Shown here one piece after another: positions 6,253-14,086 of a stretch of DNA of 25,944 nucleotides. The notes below the pieces were generated by a model that saw only the letters and a list, made by a program, of their open reading frames with translations, searched no databases and was not told the DNA's origin. The translations under genes and the position numbers were made by a program. Source of the stretch: VFMC01 sp040380855 (GTDB lineage Bacteria > Actinomycetota > Acidimicrobiia > Acidimicrobiales > Ilumatobacteraceae). The stretch's first letter is position 1, and every line of letters begins with the position of its first letter. The stretch covers positions 1-25,944 of the forward strand of contig JBEIIG010000055.1 of NCBI GenBank assembly GCA_040380855.1. Reading direction: 5' to 3'.

Positions 6253-7341
6253 ATGGCCCTGTTCTCACGCACCACCACACCGACCGCCCCAGAACCCACC
6301 GCCGCGCCAGTCGCGCCCGGCGGCTCGGCCCTGCCACCTCCGCCCGCACCTGTCGCGTACGCCTCGCCGATCACCCAGGCGTCGAGCGACCAGGTCGCCC
6401 GGGTGGCCGATATCGGCGGAGCACTGGTGGCGTCGATCGAGTCGGTCCTGGCCGGTAAGCGCGAGGTGGCCGAACTGGCGGTCGCCTGCCTCTTCGCCCG
6501 CGGGCACCTGCTGATCGAAGACATCCCCGGAGTGGGCAAGACCCTGCTGGCCCAGGTGCTGAGCAGCGCTGTCGGCGGCACCTTCCACCGCATCCAGGGC
6601 ACCGTCGACCTGCTGCCCGGCGACGTGACCGGCACGCTGATGCCCGAGCACGACGGCACCGGCCAGACCCTGCAGATGCGCTTCCGGCCGGGCCCGGTGT
6701 TCGCCAACGTCGTGGTGTTCGACGAACTCAACCGCACCAGCCCGCGCACGCAGTCGGCACTGCTCGAGGCTGCCGAGGAAGGCACCGTCACCGTCGATGG
6801 CGTCACCCATCGGCTGCCTCGACCGTTCTTCCTCGTCGCCACCCAGAACCCGATCGACATCGCCGGCACCTACCGGCTGGGCGAAGGAGCCGTCGACCGG
6901 TTCGCCGCCGTCGTGTCGCCCGGCCGCGCGTCGCTCGACGACGAGGTGGCCGTACTCGCCGGCCGACGCGGACGCCGCCAATTGCGAGACATCGAACCGG
7001 TCGTGAGCCTCGAGGCGCTCGCCCACCTGCAGGACACCGTCGAGAACGTGGCCGTACCCGAAGCAGTGGCGCGCTATGTGGCACACCTGCTCGAGGCCAC
7101 CCGCAGTCATCAGCGCGTGCGCCTGGGCGCCTCGACGCGTGGTGGCCTGGCCGTGGTGAGCCTGGCCCGTGCCCGTGCCGCAATGGTGGGCCGCAGCTAC
7201 GTGGTGCCCGACGACGTACGTGCCGTCGCCGTCGCCGGCCTGGCGCACCGTGTGCAGGTGCTCGACGGCGACGGTTCCACCACGGCCGGGCGCAGCGTGG
7301 TGACCGACTGTCTGCAACGCGTACGCCCACCCGCGGTCTGA
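6253..7341 (+). CDS. MoxR-family AAA+ ATPase
   Basis: This 362-residue ATPase is probably a chaperone-like activator of the envelope or protein complex encoded with it. After a Pro/Ala-rich, likely disordered N-terminus (1-45), the AAA+ core shows Walker A in EDIPGVGKT (89-97), Walker B VVVFDE (153-158) followed by the MoxR-typical LNRTSPRTQSALLEAMEE-like block, and sensor 1 ATQNP (196-200). The C-terminal lid ends with the conserved arrangement around LGASTRGG and VVPDDVRAV. The ATG at 6253 is the first start codon available in this frame and has only a weak Shine-Dalgarno. It lies 20 bp before the DUF58-transglutaminase gene, the standard MoxR-DUF58-TgpA order, and is driven by the strong promoter 240 bp upstream. 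Confidence 0.92.
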   Translation: MALFSRTTTPTAPEPTAAPVAPGGSALPPPPAPVAYASPITQASSDQVARVADIGGALVASIESVLAGKREVAELAVACLFARGHLLIEDIPGVGKTLLAQVLSSAVGGTFHRIQGTVDLLPGDVTGTLMPEHDGTGQTLQMRFRPGPVFANVVVFDELNRTSPRTQSALLEAAEEGTVTVDGVTHRLPRPFFLVATQNPIDIAGTYRLGEGAVDRFAAVVSPGRASLDDEVAVLAGRRGRRQLRDIEPVVSLEALAHLQDTVENVAVPEAVARYVAHLLEATRSHQRVRLGASTRGGLAVVSLARARAAMVGRSYVVPDDVRAVAVAGLAHRVQVLDGDGSTTAGRSVVTDCLQRVRPPAV

Positions 7342-7361
7342 GCACCGGAAACGATGCGGCG

Positions 7362-10300
7362 ATGACCACCGCAGCAGCCCGACGGCCACCTCGCGGATGG
7401 CGGCGCCCGTACGGTGTGGGCCTCGGCGCGGGGTACCTGGTCTTCGGTTGGGGTGCGACGCTGGGCCTCGCGGTGCTCAGCGGCGCCGTCGCGGTGGTGC
7501 TGATGCTGGGTGTCGGTGCGGCTGCAGCAGCCGCTTCGCTGGTCACCGGATGGTGGGCGCTGCGCACCGCCCGCGCAGCAACGATCGACACGGCACCCAC
7601 CGCAACGGCGACCGAGCCGTCGGCCATGCATCTCACCGTGACGACTCGTCGCGGCCGACCCATGCGCCGCGCCGCGCATGTGCGCGTGTTCGACCGGGGC
7701 GAGTCGATCGCCTCCGGCTGGCTCCACCGGGGCCGACTCGACACCGACGCAGTGTTCACCCGCCGCGGCGAAGTGACCGACCTCGAAGTCGTCGTCACAG
7801 CCGCCGGACTGCCGGGCCTGATCTGGTGGCAACGCACCCTGCGCGCCACCCACCCCGCGCTGCTGGTGGCGCCGCACCCCGCCGGGCCCGGCGCCCGCGT
7901 GGAGGTGCTCGCAGCCGACCAACTCATGGTCGATGCAACAGCGATGAGCGGGGCGATGAGCACGGCGGGCGATGTCGACGGCATCCGCCGCTGGCGCGAA
8001 GGAGACGCCGACCACGCGGTGCACTGGCCCACATCGTTCCGCACCGGCGAACTGAACGTGTTCGACCATCAACACACCGTGATCGAACGGTGGGTGGTGC
8101 GTGCCGACCCGACCGCTGCCGACACCGAGATCGAGGCCGGGCGGGCGCGCTGGGCACTCGACGACGGCCGCCGTCACGGCAGGCAGATGTGGGCTGCCGT
8201 CGCCGACGGCGAGGCCGTGCTCGTCGCTGACGCGGCTGCCGCCGCGCGCTGGACCGCCACCTGCCAACTGCCGCCGCCGTGGCCGACGACCCGTCGCCAC
8301 TGGGGCAACACCGCCATCCCCTTCTGGCGCGAACCCGACACCACGTTGTCGACCCGGGCGCGATGGGTGATCGCTCTCGTCGCCGCGGTCGGTCTGCTGA
8401 TGCTCTCGGATGCACTGGGCCATTCGCTGACCGTCCGCCTCGCCATCACCGCGGGTTGCGCCGTCGGCGCAGCGCTCACCCTGGCAGCCGCAGTACGGCC
8501 CCGGTTGCGCCTCGTGGTGCGCATCGCCGCCGTCGCGGTGGCGGTCGGCGGCGTACTGAGCGTGCTGCAGTCGCTCGGCGAGGTCGACGACGTGCTGTCG
8601 GCGATCCGAGGCCCGATGCCGCAACTGCTCATCGTGCTGATCGTCCTGCAGGGCTTCGAGTGCCACGACCGCCGCGGCGGGCGCGTCACGCTGGCCTTCA
8701 GCGCCGTCACCGCCGCCTACGCAGCAGCACTCCGCGTCGACGACGCCGTGGTGTGGTGGCTCGCTGCATTCGCCCTGCTCTGGTTCCTGGCCGCCGTGTG
8801 GATCGGCCTGCCGGCCCGGCGGTCGCGGCGGCAGGGCCGACCGACCGCGAAGGCGTCGGGGCGACGGATCGCCGGTATCGCCGCCGCCGCACTGACGGCG
8901 GCTGCCGCAGCAGTGCTGATCCTGAACACGGTCGAGATCCCCGACGGCCCCGCCGACCTGGGCCTGCCCGCGTCGGTCGAGACCATCCGCGACATCATCG
9001 AGCCCGGCAGCCTCGCCCGCCCCGACGGCACGCCCACCCGACCCGGCGCGACCGGCGACCGACCGCGCCGCGGCGGCGACGGCACGGTGGGAGTCGGCGG
9101 GTACCCCGGATTCGACGAGTCGATGGACACGTCGATGCGCGGCGAGATGGGCGACACCGTCGTGATGCGGGTACGGGCCCCCGAGCCCGACTTCTGGCGC
9201 GGGCAGACCTACTCGCGATTCGACGGCCGCCTCTGGTACGCAGATCCGCAGCAGGGCGAGCAACGGTCGCCCTCCGACATCGCGGTGGGCCCCGCTGCAG
9301 GCGATGTGCCCGAACCGGCAGGCATGGAGGTCGACGAGTTCATCCAGACCTACTACCTGAGCGTCGACCACCCCAACGCCGTGTTCGCCGCCTACCGCCC
9401 GACGCGCGTGCTGATCGAATCGTCGGTGTGGCTGCGGCCCGACGGTGCCATCCGCAGCGATCGAGTACTGACCGACGGCACCGTCTACACCGTCGTCTCG
9501 GCCCGGGCACGGGTCACCACCGACGCACTGCGCCGACAGGGCGATCTCGCCGCGCTCATGCCGGTCGACCCGGTGGGCATGCAGGCCGACTACCTGGCCG
9601 TCCCTCCGAGCACCACCGAGCGCACACGCGCCCTGGCCGCCCAGTTGGCAGCCGGCTCGCCCTCCACCTACGACACCATCCGTCGCATGGAGGCATGGAT
9701 CGCTGCCAACGTGCAGTACGACCTCGACGCTCCGGTTCCTCCGCCGGGCACCGATGCAGTCGACGAACTGCTCTTCGGTTCGCAACGCGGGTTCTGCGAG
9801 CAGATCGCATCGTCGCTCGCCATCATGCTGCGCACGATCGGGGTGCCCACGCGCGTCGCAACGGGCTATGTGCCCGGTGTCCGCGACCGGATCACCGGTG
9901 TCTGGGAGGTGCGGGCCAGCGACGCACACGCCTGGGTTGAGGTGTGGTTCCCGGCCACGGGATGGCAGGCGTTCGATCCCACGGCCGGCGTGCCGCTGGC
10001 GGGCGAGTTCGACCGTGCCTCGGTGGGCGCCGAGGTGACCCAGGCCGTCGTCGACGCAGTGCGCGAGCACGGTCCCACCCTTGCCCGCCTCGCCGGCATG
10101 GTCGTCGTCGGCGCCGGACTCACCTGGTTGATCGGGCGACAGGTGCTGCGCGCCTGGCGTCGTCGCCGCCGCGGTCGATGGGGTGTGCTCCAGGACCGGT
10201 GGCTGGGCGCCGCCGCCGCTCGAGGGCTCGACCCAGGGTGCAGCAACCCCGAACTGGCGCGTCGGTGGCCGACGGCGGCACCCGGTGCGGCCGACACCGC

Positions 10301-10424
10301 TGCCGAGGCAGCCGAACTGGCCGAACTGCTCGACCGGGTGGCCTTCGATCCATCGTTCACCGACGACGACGCCGAGTTCCTGCGCGCCGCGGCACTCGCC
10401 GAGCGCGTGCTCGGACGCCGCTGA
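7362..10424 (+). CDS. DUF58-transglutaminase (TgpA-like) fusion membrane protein
   Basis: This 1020-residue protein joins two parts that are usually separate genes after moxR. Residues 1-310 look like DUF58: two membrane helices (about 20-66), then a beta-rich domain and the hallmark G-x-R-x-W-R-x-G-D...HW block at about 203-237. Residues 331-475 and about 505-525 add hydrophobic helices, as in TgpA/DUF3488 proteins. The extracytoplasmic transglutaminase domain carries a complete Cys-His-Asp triad: Cys812 (GFCEQ), His856 (DAHAWVEVW) and Asp872 (FDPT). A further helix at about 907-925 leads to a DUF4129-like cytoplasmic tail. An uninterrupted frame across the junction argues against an assembly artefact. 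The target is unknown; related proteins affect the cell envelope. The gene converges with recR. Confidence 0.88.
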   Translation: MTTAAARRPPRGWRRPYGVGLGAGYLVFGWGATLGLAVLSGAVAVVLMLGVGAAAAAASLVTGWWALRTARAATIDTAPTATATEPSAMHLTVTTRRGRPMRRAAHVRVFDRGESIASGWLHRGRLDTDAVFTRRGEVTDLEVVVTAAGLPGLIWWQRTLRATHPALLVAPHPAGPGARVEVLAADQLMVDATAMSGAMSTAGDVDGIRRWREGDADHAVHWPTSFRTGELNVFDHQHTVIERWVVRADPTAADTEIEAGRARWALDDGRRHGRQMWAAVADGEAVLVADAAAAARWTATCQLPPPWPTTRRHWGNTAIPFWREPDTTLSTRARWVIALVAAVGLLMLSDALGHSLTVRLAITAGCAVGAALTLAAAVRPRLRLVVRIAAVAVAVGGVLSVLQSLGEVDDVLSAIRGPMPQLLIVLIVLQGFECHDRRGGRVTLAFSAVTAAYAAALRVDDAVVWWLAAFALLWFLAAVWIGLPARRSRRQGRPTAKASGRRIAGIAAAALTAAAAAVLILNTVEIPDGPADLGLPASVETIRDIIEPGSLARPDGTPTRPGATGDRPRRGGDGTVGVGGYPGFDESMDTSMRGEMGDTVVMRVRAPEPDFWRGQTYSRFDGRLWYADPQQGEQRSPSDIAVGPAAGDVPEPAGMEVDEFIQTYYLSVDHPNAVFAAYRPTRVLIESSVWLRPDGAIRSDRVLTDGTVYTVVSARARVTTDALRRQGDLAALMPVDPVGMQADYLAVPPSTTERTRALAAQLAAGSPSTYDTIRRMEAWIAANVQYDLDAPVPPPGTDAVDELLFGSQRGFCEQIASSLAIMLRTIGVPTRVATGYVPGVRDRITGVWEVRASDAHAWVEVWFPATGWQAFDPTAGVPLAGEFDRASVGAEVTQAVVDAVREHGPTLARLAGMVVVGAGLTWLIGRQVLRAWRRRRRGRWGVLQDRWLGAAAARGLDPGCSNPELARRWPTAAPGAADTAAEAAELAELLDRVAFDPSFTDDDAEFLRAAALAERVLGRR

Positions 10425-10436
10425 CCGACGCTGCCG

Positions 10437-11045
10437 TCAGGCCGACAGGTCGCGGCGACCTTCGAGCGCGCGACCGAGGGTGAGTTCGTCGGCGTACTCG
10501 AGATCGCCGCCCACCGGCAGCCCGCTGGCGATGCGCGTGACCCGAACCCCGAACGGTTTGAGCATGCGGGCGAGGTACATCGCCGTCACCTCACCTTCGG
10601 TGTTGGGGTTGGTGCACAAGATCACCTCGGCGATGCCCTCGGGCTCGATGCGGGCGAAGAGTTCCTTCACCTTCAACTGCTCGGGACCGATGCCCTCGAG
10701 CGGGTTCATCGCGCCGAGCAACACGTGATAGCGACCGCGGAACTCGCCGGTGCGTTCGATCGCCACGATGTCGCGGGCCTCTTCGACGACGCACACCGTG
10801 GTGGGGTCGCGGCGTTCGTCGGCGCAGATGGGGCACAACTCGTCGTCGGCGATGTTCCAGCAGCGCGCACAGAACCGCACCTTGGCCTTGGCCTCGAGCA
10901 GCGCAGACGCGAGGCGGCTCACCTCGTCGGCCGGGGCCTTGAGCAGGTGGAAGGCGATGCGCTGCGCCGACTTGGGGCCGATACCGGGCAAGCGACCCAA
11001 TTCGTCGATGAGCACCTGGACCGGTGTGGTGTAGGTGGCCGCCAT
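10437..11045 (-). CDS. recR: Recombination mediator RecR
   Basis: This 202-residue protein, standard for the family, acts with RecF/RecO to load RecA at single-strand gaps. Domains in order: helix-hairpin-helix LPGIGPKSAQRIAFHLL (19-35), a four-cysteine zinc finger (Cys59, Cys62, Cys71, Cys74), the Toprim region from VCVVEEARDI with the conserved HVLLGAMNPLEGIGPEQL block, and the C-terminal TRIASGLPVGGDLEYADELTLGRAL block. The ATG at 11045 shares its A with the dnaX TGA (TGATG), so translation is likely coupled to dnaX. A GTG or TTG further upstream would only add residues overlapping dnaX. No YbaB/EbfC gene lies between dnaX and recR, where many bacteria carry one. Confidence 0.96.
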   Translation of the reverse strand: MAATYTTPVQVLIDELGRLPGIGPKSAQRIAFHLLKAPADEVSRLASALLEAKAKVRFCARCWNIADDELCPICADERRDPTTVCVVEEARDIVAIERTGEFRGRYHVLLGAMNPLEGIGPEQLKVKELFARIEPEGIAEVILCTNPNTEGEVTAMYLARMLKPFGVRVTRIASGLPVGGDLEYADELTLGRALEGRRDLSA

Positions 11046-12898
11046 CAGCGACGCTCGTCGATCATCTCGGAGCCGGGGAACGCCTGGGCCAAGCGGTCGA
11101 TCGGCGACACCACCGATTCGGGCGGAGCATCGACCAGATCGTCGAGGTCGATCTCGTCGTCGGGCTGGGCCGGTGCCGGAGCCGGAGCAGCGGCGACGAC
11201 CGGTCCGCGCGCCGGCTCGTCGTGGGCGGCGTCGACCACGAACGCCAGCGGCACCGCGGTACCGGTGGCCGCAACGAGTGCCGCCTGCGCATCGGATCGG
11301 TACTGCTCGCACTTGGTGCGGTGGGTCTCGTTGGGCGCGGCCAGCACCAGGGCGCCGTCGCGCATGCCCACCACCCTGGGCACCGAGTAGATGGCCCGCA
11401 CGAACGGTTTCATCGCCGGCACCACGTCGCTGGCCCAGCGGGCCGCCACCTGCTCGAGCGGGATGGCAGCCGGACCGGGCACCGCAGCCGCAGGAGCGGC
11501 CGGGGCAACGGCAGGACCAGGAATTGCCGCCGGCGGTGGGGTGGGCGCAGCAGCAACAGGAACCGGGGCAGGTGCGGGTTGCGGCGCGGCGTCGACGGAC
11601 ACCTCGGCGGCCGGGGCCGGCGCAACATCAGGGGCAGGCGCCCCAGCGGGCGCTGCGGTGTGGGGGGCGGGGCGGGGCGCCGCAGCGGCAGAAGCGGCCG
11701 CCGCCGGACGGGCCCGCCCGCCGAGAGCCACGCGACCGGTTGCCGGGTCGACCGGGGCCGCTGCCTGACGGGTGGCGCCACCTGCAACGGATCCGCCATC
11801 GGCAACCGCTCGCTCGAGGCGGTCGAGCCGGTCGAGGATGGAACCGATGTCGTGCGCAGCCGCCTCGTGACTGAGTTGGACGAGCGCCACTTCGAGCAAC
11901 AACCGGGCATCGGGGGCATGGCGCATCTCGACCAGGATCTGGCCCAGTCGCTCCATCGCCCTCACCACCTTCGCAGCACCCAACCGCACCGCCTGATCGG
12001 ACACGGCACGGGCCTTGGTGTCGGGCAGAGCCACCAACTCGGGTGCCATGAGCGACAAGAAGCAGTCGCGCAGGTAGCGCACGATGTCTTCGGTGAGCGT
12101 GCGCGGGTCGCGGCCCTGGTGCACGGCATGGGCCACACCCGTGAGGGCCCGGCCCGGATCGAGGTCGATCAGTGCCTCGACGAACTCGGCCAGATCGACC
12201 GTGTCGAGATCGTCGCCGCCGGTGGAGGCGATCAGCTCGAGCGCGCTGAGAGTGTCGCGTGCCGAGCCCCCGCCCTGTTCGAGCGCCGCCTGGATGGCGG
12301 CCTCGCTGACCTGCAGCCCTGCGTCGGCCACCACCCACCGCACGTGCTCCTCGAGCTCGTCCATCGGCAGCAGGTGGAAGCGCAGATGTTGGGTGCGGCT
12401 GCGGATGGTCTCGCTCACCTTCTGCGGATCGGTGGTGGCGAGCACGAACACGACGTGACCGGGTGGCTCTTCGAGGGTCTTCAACAGCGCCGCCTCGGCA
12501 CCTTTCGACAACATGTGCACTTCGTCGAGGATGTACACCTTGTGGCGACCCGGCGTGCCGAGCGAGGCCTTCTCGATGAGGTCGCGCATCGCCTCGACAC
12601 CGTTGTTGCTGGCGGCATCGAGTTCGTGCACGTCGTAACTGGTGCCCCGCTCGACCGCCACGCACGAGTCGCACTCGCAGCACGGCTCGCCGTCGACCGG
12701 ACGCTCGCAGTTGAGCACCTTGGCGAGGATGCGCGCCGAGGTGGTCTTACCCGTGCCGCGCGGCCCCGAGAACAGGTAGGCCTGGCCCTCGCGATGGTTG
12801 ATGACCGCGTTGCGCAACGCCCGCACGACGTGCTCCTGACCCCGCATCTCGCCGAAGCGGCGGGGTCGGTAGCGGCGGTAGAGCGCTTGGGTGGCCAT
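11045..12898 (-). CDS. dnaX: DNA polymerase III subunit gamma/tau
   Basis: This 617-residue clamp-loader subunit assembles the sliding-clamp loader of the replisome. The N-terminal AAA+ module is intact: Walker A GPRGTGKT (45-52), zinc-binding cysteines 64, 73, 76 and 79, Walker B ILDEVHM (123-129), sensor 1 ATTDP (154-158) and the SRT arginine-finger motif near 168. Domain III follows to about residue 370. A Pro/Ala-rich linker of roughly 130 residues (about 375-510) then leads to a folded C-terminal tail resembling tau domain V. I see no A-rich slippery site for a programmed gamma frameshift. TAGGCT 8 nt before the ATG suggests a leaderless start. Downstream recR is coupled by a one-base overlap. 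Confidence 0.96.
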   Translation of the reverse strand: MATQALYRRYRPRRFGEMRGQEHVVRALRNAVINHREGQAYLFSGPRGTGKTTSARILAKVLNCERPVDGEPCCECDSCVAVERGTSYDVHELDAASNNGVEAMRDLIEKASLGTPGRHKVYILDEVHMLSKGAEAALLKTLEEPPGHVVFVLATTDPQKVSETIRSRTQHLRFHLLPMDELEEHVRWVVADAGLQVSEAAIQAALEQGGGSARDTLSALELIASTGGDDLDTVDLAEFVEALIDLDPGRALTGVAHAVHQGRDPRTLTEDIVRYLRDCFLSLMAPELVALPDTKARAVSDQAVRLGAAKVVRAMERLGQILVEMRHAPDARLLLEVALVQLSHEAAAHDIGSILDRLDRLERAVADGGSVAGGATRQAAAPVDPATGRVALGGRARPAAAASAAAAPRPAPHTAAPAGAPAPDVAPAPAAEVSVDAAPQPAPAPVPVAAAPTPPPAAIPGPAVAPAAPAAAVPGPAAIPLEQVAARWASDVVPAMKPFVRAIYSVPRVVGMRDGALVLAAPNETHRTKCEQYRSDAQAALVAATGTAVPLAFVVDAAHDEPARGPVVAAAPAPAPAQPDDEIDLDDLVDAPPESVVSPIDRLAQAFPGSEMIDERR

Positions 12899-12906
12899 CG
12901 CTGTCG

Positions 12907-12912
12907 AGCCTA
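12907..12912 (-). promoter_or_regulatory. -10 box of dnaX-recR
   Basis: TAGGCT on the minus strand lies 8 nt before the dnaX ATG, with no Shine-Dalgarno between. Confidence 0.45.
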
Positions 12913-12955
12913 CTCAGGCGGTGCGCGACGCCACGCCCGGCGACCGAACGACGAC

Positions 12956-12961
12956 TAGCGT
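12956..12961 (+). promoter_or_regulatory. -10 box of the lipoprotein gene
   Basis: TAGCGT is followed by a short leader carrying GAGGAGG (12976-12982), 4 nt before the ATG at 12987. Confidence 0.4.
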
Positions 12962-12986
12962 GGGCGCACCTGCCCGAGGAGGTTCG

Positions 12987-14033
12987 ATGAACCGTCGACT
13001 TCGCCCCATCGTTGCGGCCGCTGCCGTCGTCGTGTTCCTGGCCAGCGCCTGCGGAAGCGACGGCCCGAGCCCGCTGTCGGCCGAGGAGTTCGCCGACAAG
13101 GTCGCCGAGATCTGCGACGGCCTCCAGGCCGACCTCGACGCCCTCGGCGAGCCTGCCGACACGGCTGAGATGGCCACCCTGGCGCGCAAGGCGGGCAACC
13201 TGCTGGCCGATGCCCGGACGTCGTTCGGCGAGATCACGCCACCCGACGAACTCGCCCGCGACTACGCCGACCTCTTGGCCGTCGTCGACGATCAGATCGA
13301 GCAGGCGACCGAACTGAAGAACGCCGCCCGTGCCGGCGACGAGGCCGCCATGAACGCTGCAGGCGAGGCGCTGTCGAAACTGGTCGACGAGAAAGACGCC
13401 ATCGCCGACGACCTGGGCGTGCCCGAGTGCCGGTCGACCGACGAGTCGACCGATACCACGGTCGCCGAGACGGTGCCCGCCGACACGGCGATCGTCGACA
13501 CGTCTGCCCCTGCCACGATCCCGGTCGTCACGCTGCCGGTCACCCTGGTGCCGCCCACCCAGCCCGGCACCGACACCACGCCGGCACCCACCGATGCACC
13601 GTTCGAGATCCTCGACATCGCCGCGGCCTACTCACCTCCCGCCGGGTATCGCTTCGTGTCCGATGTACCCGGCGACGCAGCGATCGAGTTGCTCGCCTCC
13701 GACCCCGACCTCGCCCAGGCGATGGCGTTCGTCGGTGTCGCCGAACTCGAGGACGAGGCAACCGGCGAGCAGGTCGCCGCACTCTGGCTGGGCGGTACCA
13801 CCGCCGACGACGTCGGGATGCCCGCATCGTGGAAGACGATCGACTGCCCGGAGGGCGACCTGGTGAGCAGCCCCGGGGGCGTGCTGGGCGTCACCTGCGC
13901 GGGCGGCCCCGACTCGGGTGTCGTATCGATCTTCACCGCCACCGACGGCGCCTTCGGCATCTCGCTGTACACCTTCGTCGCCGGCATCGATCCGGTGGCA
14001 CTCGTCGACGCCTTCTTGGCGGCGAACGGCTGA
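12987..14033 (+). CDS. Hypothetical lipoprotein
   Basis: The 348-residue product starts with a classical lipoprotein signal: NRRLRP, a hydrophobic core, and lipobox LASAC with Cys22 as the acylation site, so it should be anchored to the outer face of the membrane. Residues 30-150 are acidic and helix-prone with Ala/Asp/Glu periodicity suggesting a coiled or bundled domain. A Thr/Pro/Asp-rich linker follows (about 150-205), then a smaller globular domain with a Cys pair (in IDCPEG and VTCAGG) that could form a disulphide. The start at 12987 is chosen for its GAGGAGG ribosome site; an upstream frame extension would bury the signal peptide. No family is recognised and no function is proposed. 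Confidence 0.82.
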   Translation: MNRRLRPIVAAAAVVVFLASACGSDGPSPLSAEEFADKVAEICDGLQADLDALGEPADTAEMATLARKAGNLLADARTSFGEITPPDELARDYADLLAVVDDQIEQATELKNAARAGDEAAMNAAGEALSKLVDEKDAIADDLGVPECRSTDESTDTTVAETVPADTAIVDTSAPATIPVVTLPVTLVPPTQPGTDTTPAPTDAPFEILDIAAAYSPPAGYRFVSDVPGDAAIELLASDPDLAQAMAFVGVAELEDEATGEQVAALWLGGTTADDVGMPASWKTIDCPEGDLVSSPGGVLGVTCAGGPDSGVVSIFTATDGAFGISLYTFVAGIDPVALVDAFLAANG

Positions 14034-14068
14034 ACCCGCAGAGGGTCTGCACGACCCGGCCGGTTGAG

Positions 14069-14074
14069 TAGCGT
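14069..14074 (+). promoter_or_regulatory. -10 box of the CopC-CopD gene
   Basis: TAGCGT lies 12 nt before the ATG at 14087, predicting a leader of only about 6 nt and no Shine-Dalgarno. Confidence 0.4.
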
Positions 14075-14086
14075 TGGCCTACTGCC

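Noticed and set aside
6026..6514. Plus-strand frame through the moxR leader
   Set aside because: It overlaps moxR in another frame, is Arg/Pro/Ser-rich and has no ribosome site or motif; the RNA-type hairpin explains the region better.
7924..8415. Small minus-strand frames around 7.9-8.7 kb as possible short genes
   Set aside because: They are Arg/Ala-rich shadows in a region where the plus-strand reading is clearly a membrane protein.
7197..10070. A 957-residue open frame on the minus strand opposite the DUF58-transglutaminase gene
   Set aside because: It is a GC-rich shadow: composition is His/Arg/Gly-rich with no motif, whereas the plus strand shows clear conserved domains and a catalytic triad.
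11045..12898. Programmed frameshift site in dnaX for a short gamma form
   Set aside because: No A-rich slippery heptamer followed by a stem was seen in this GC-rich gene.
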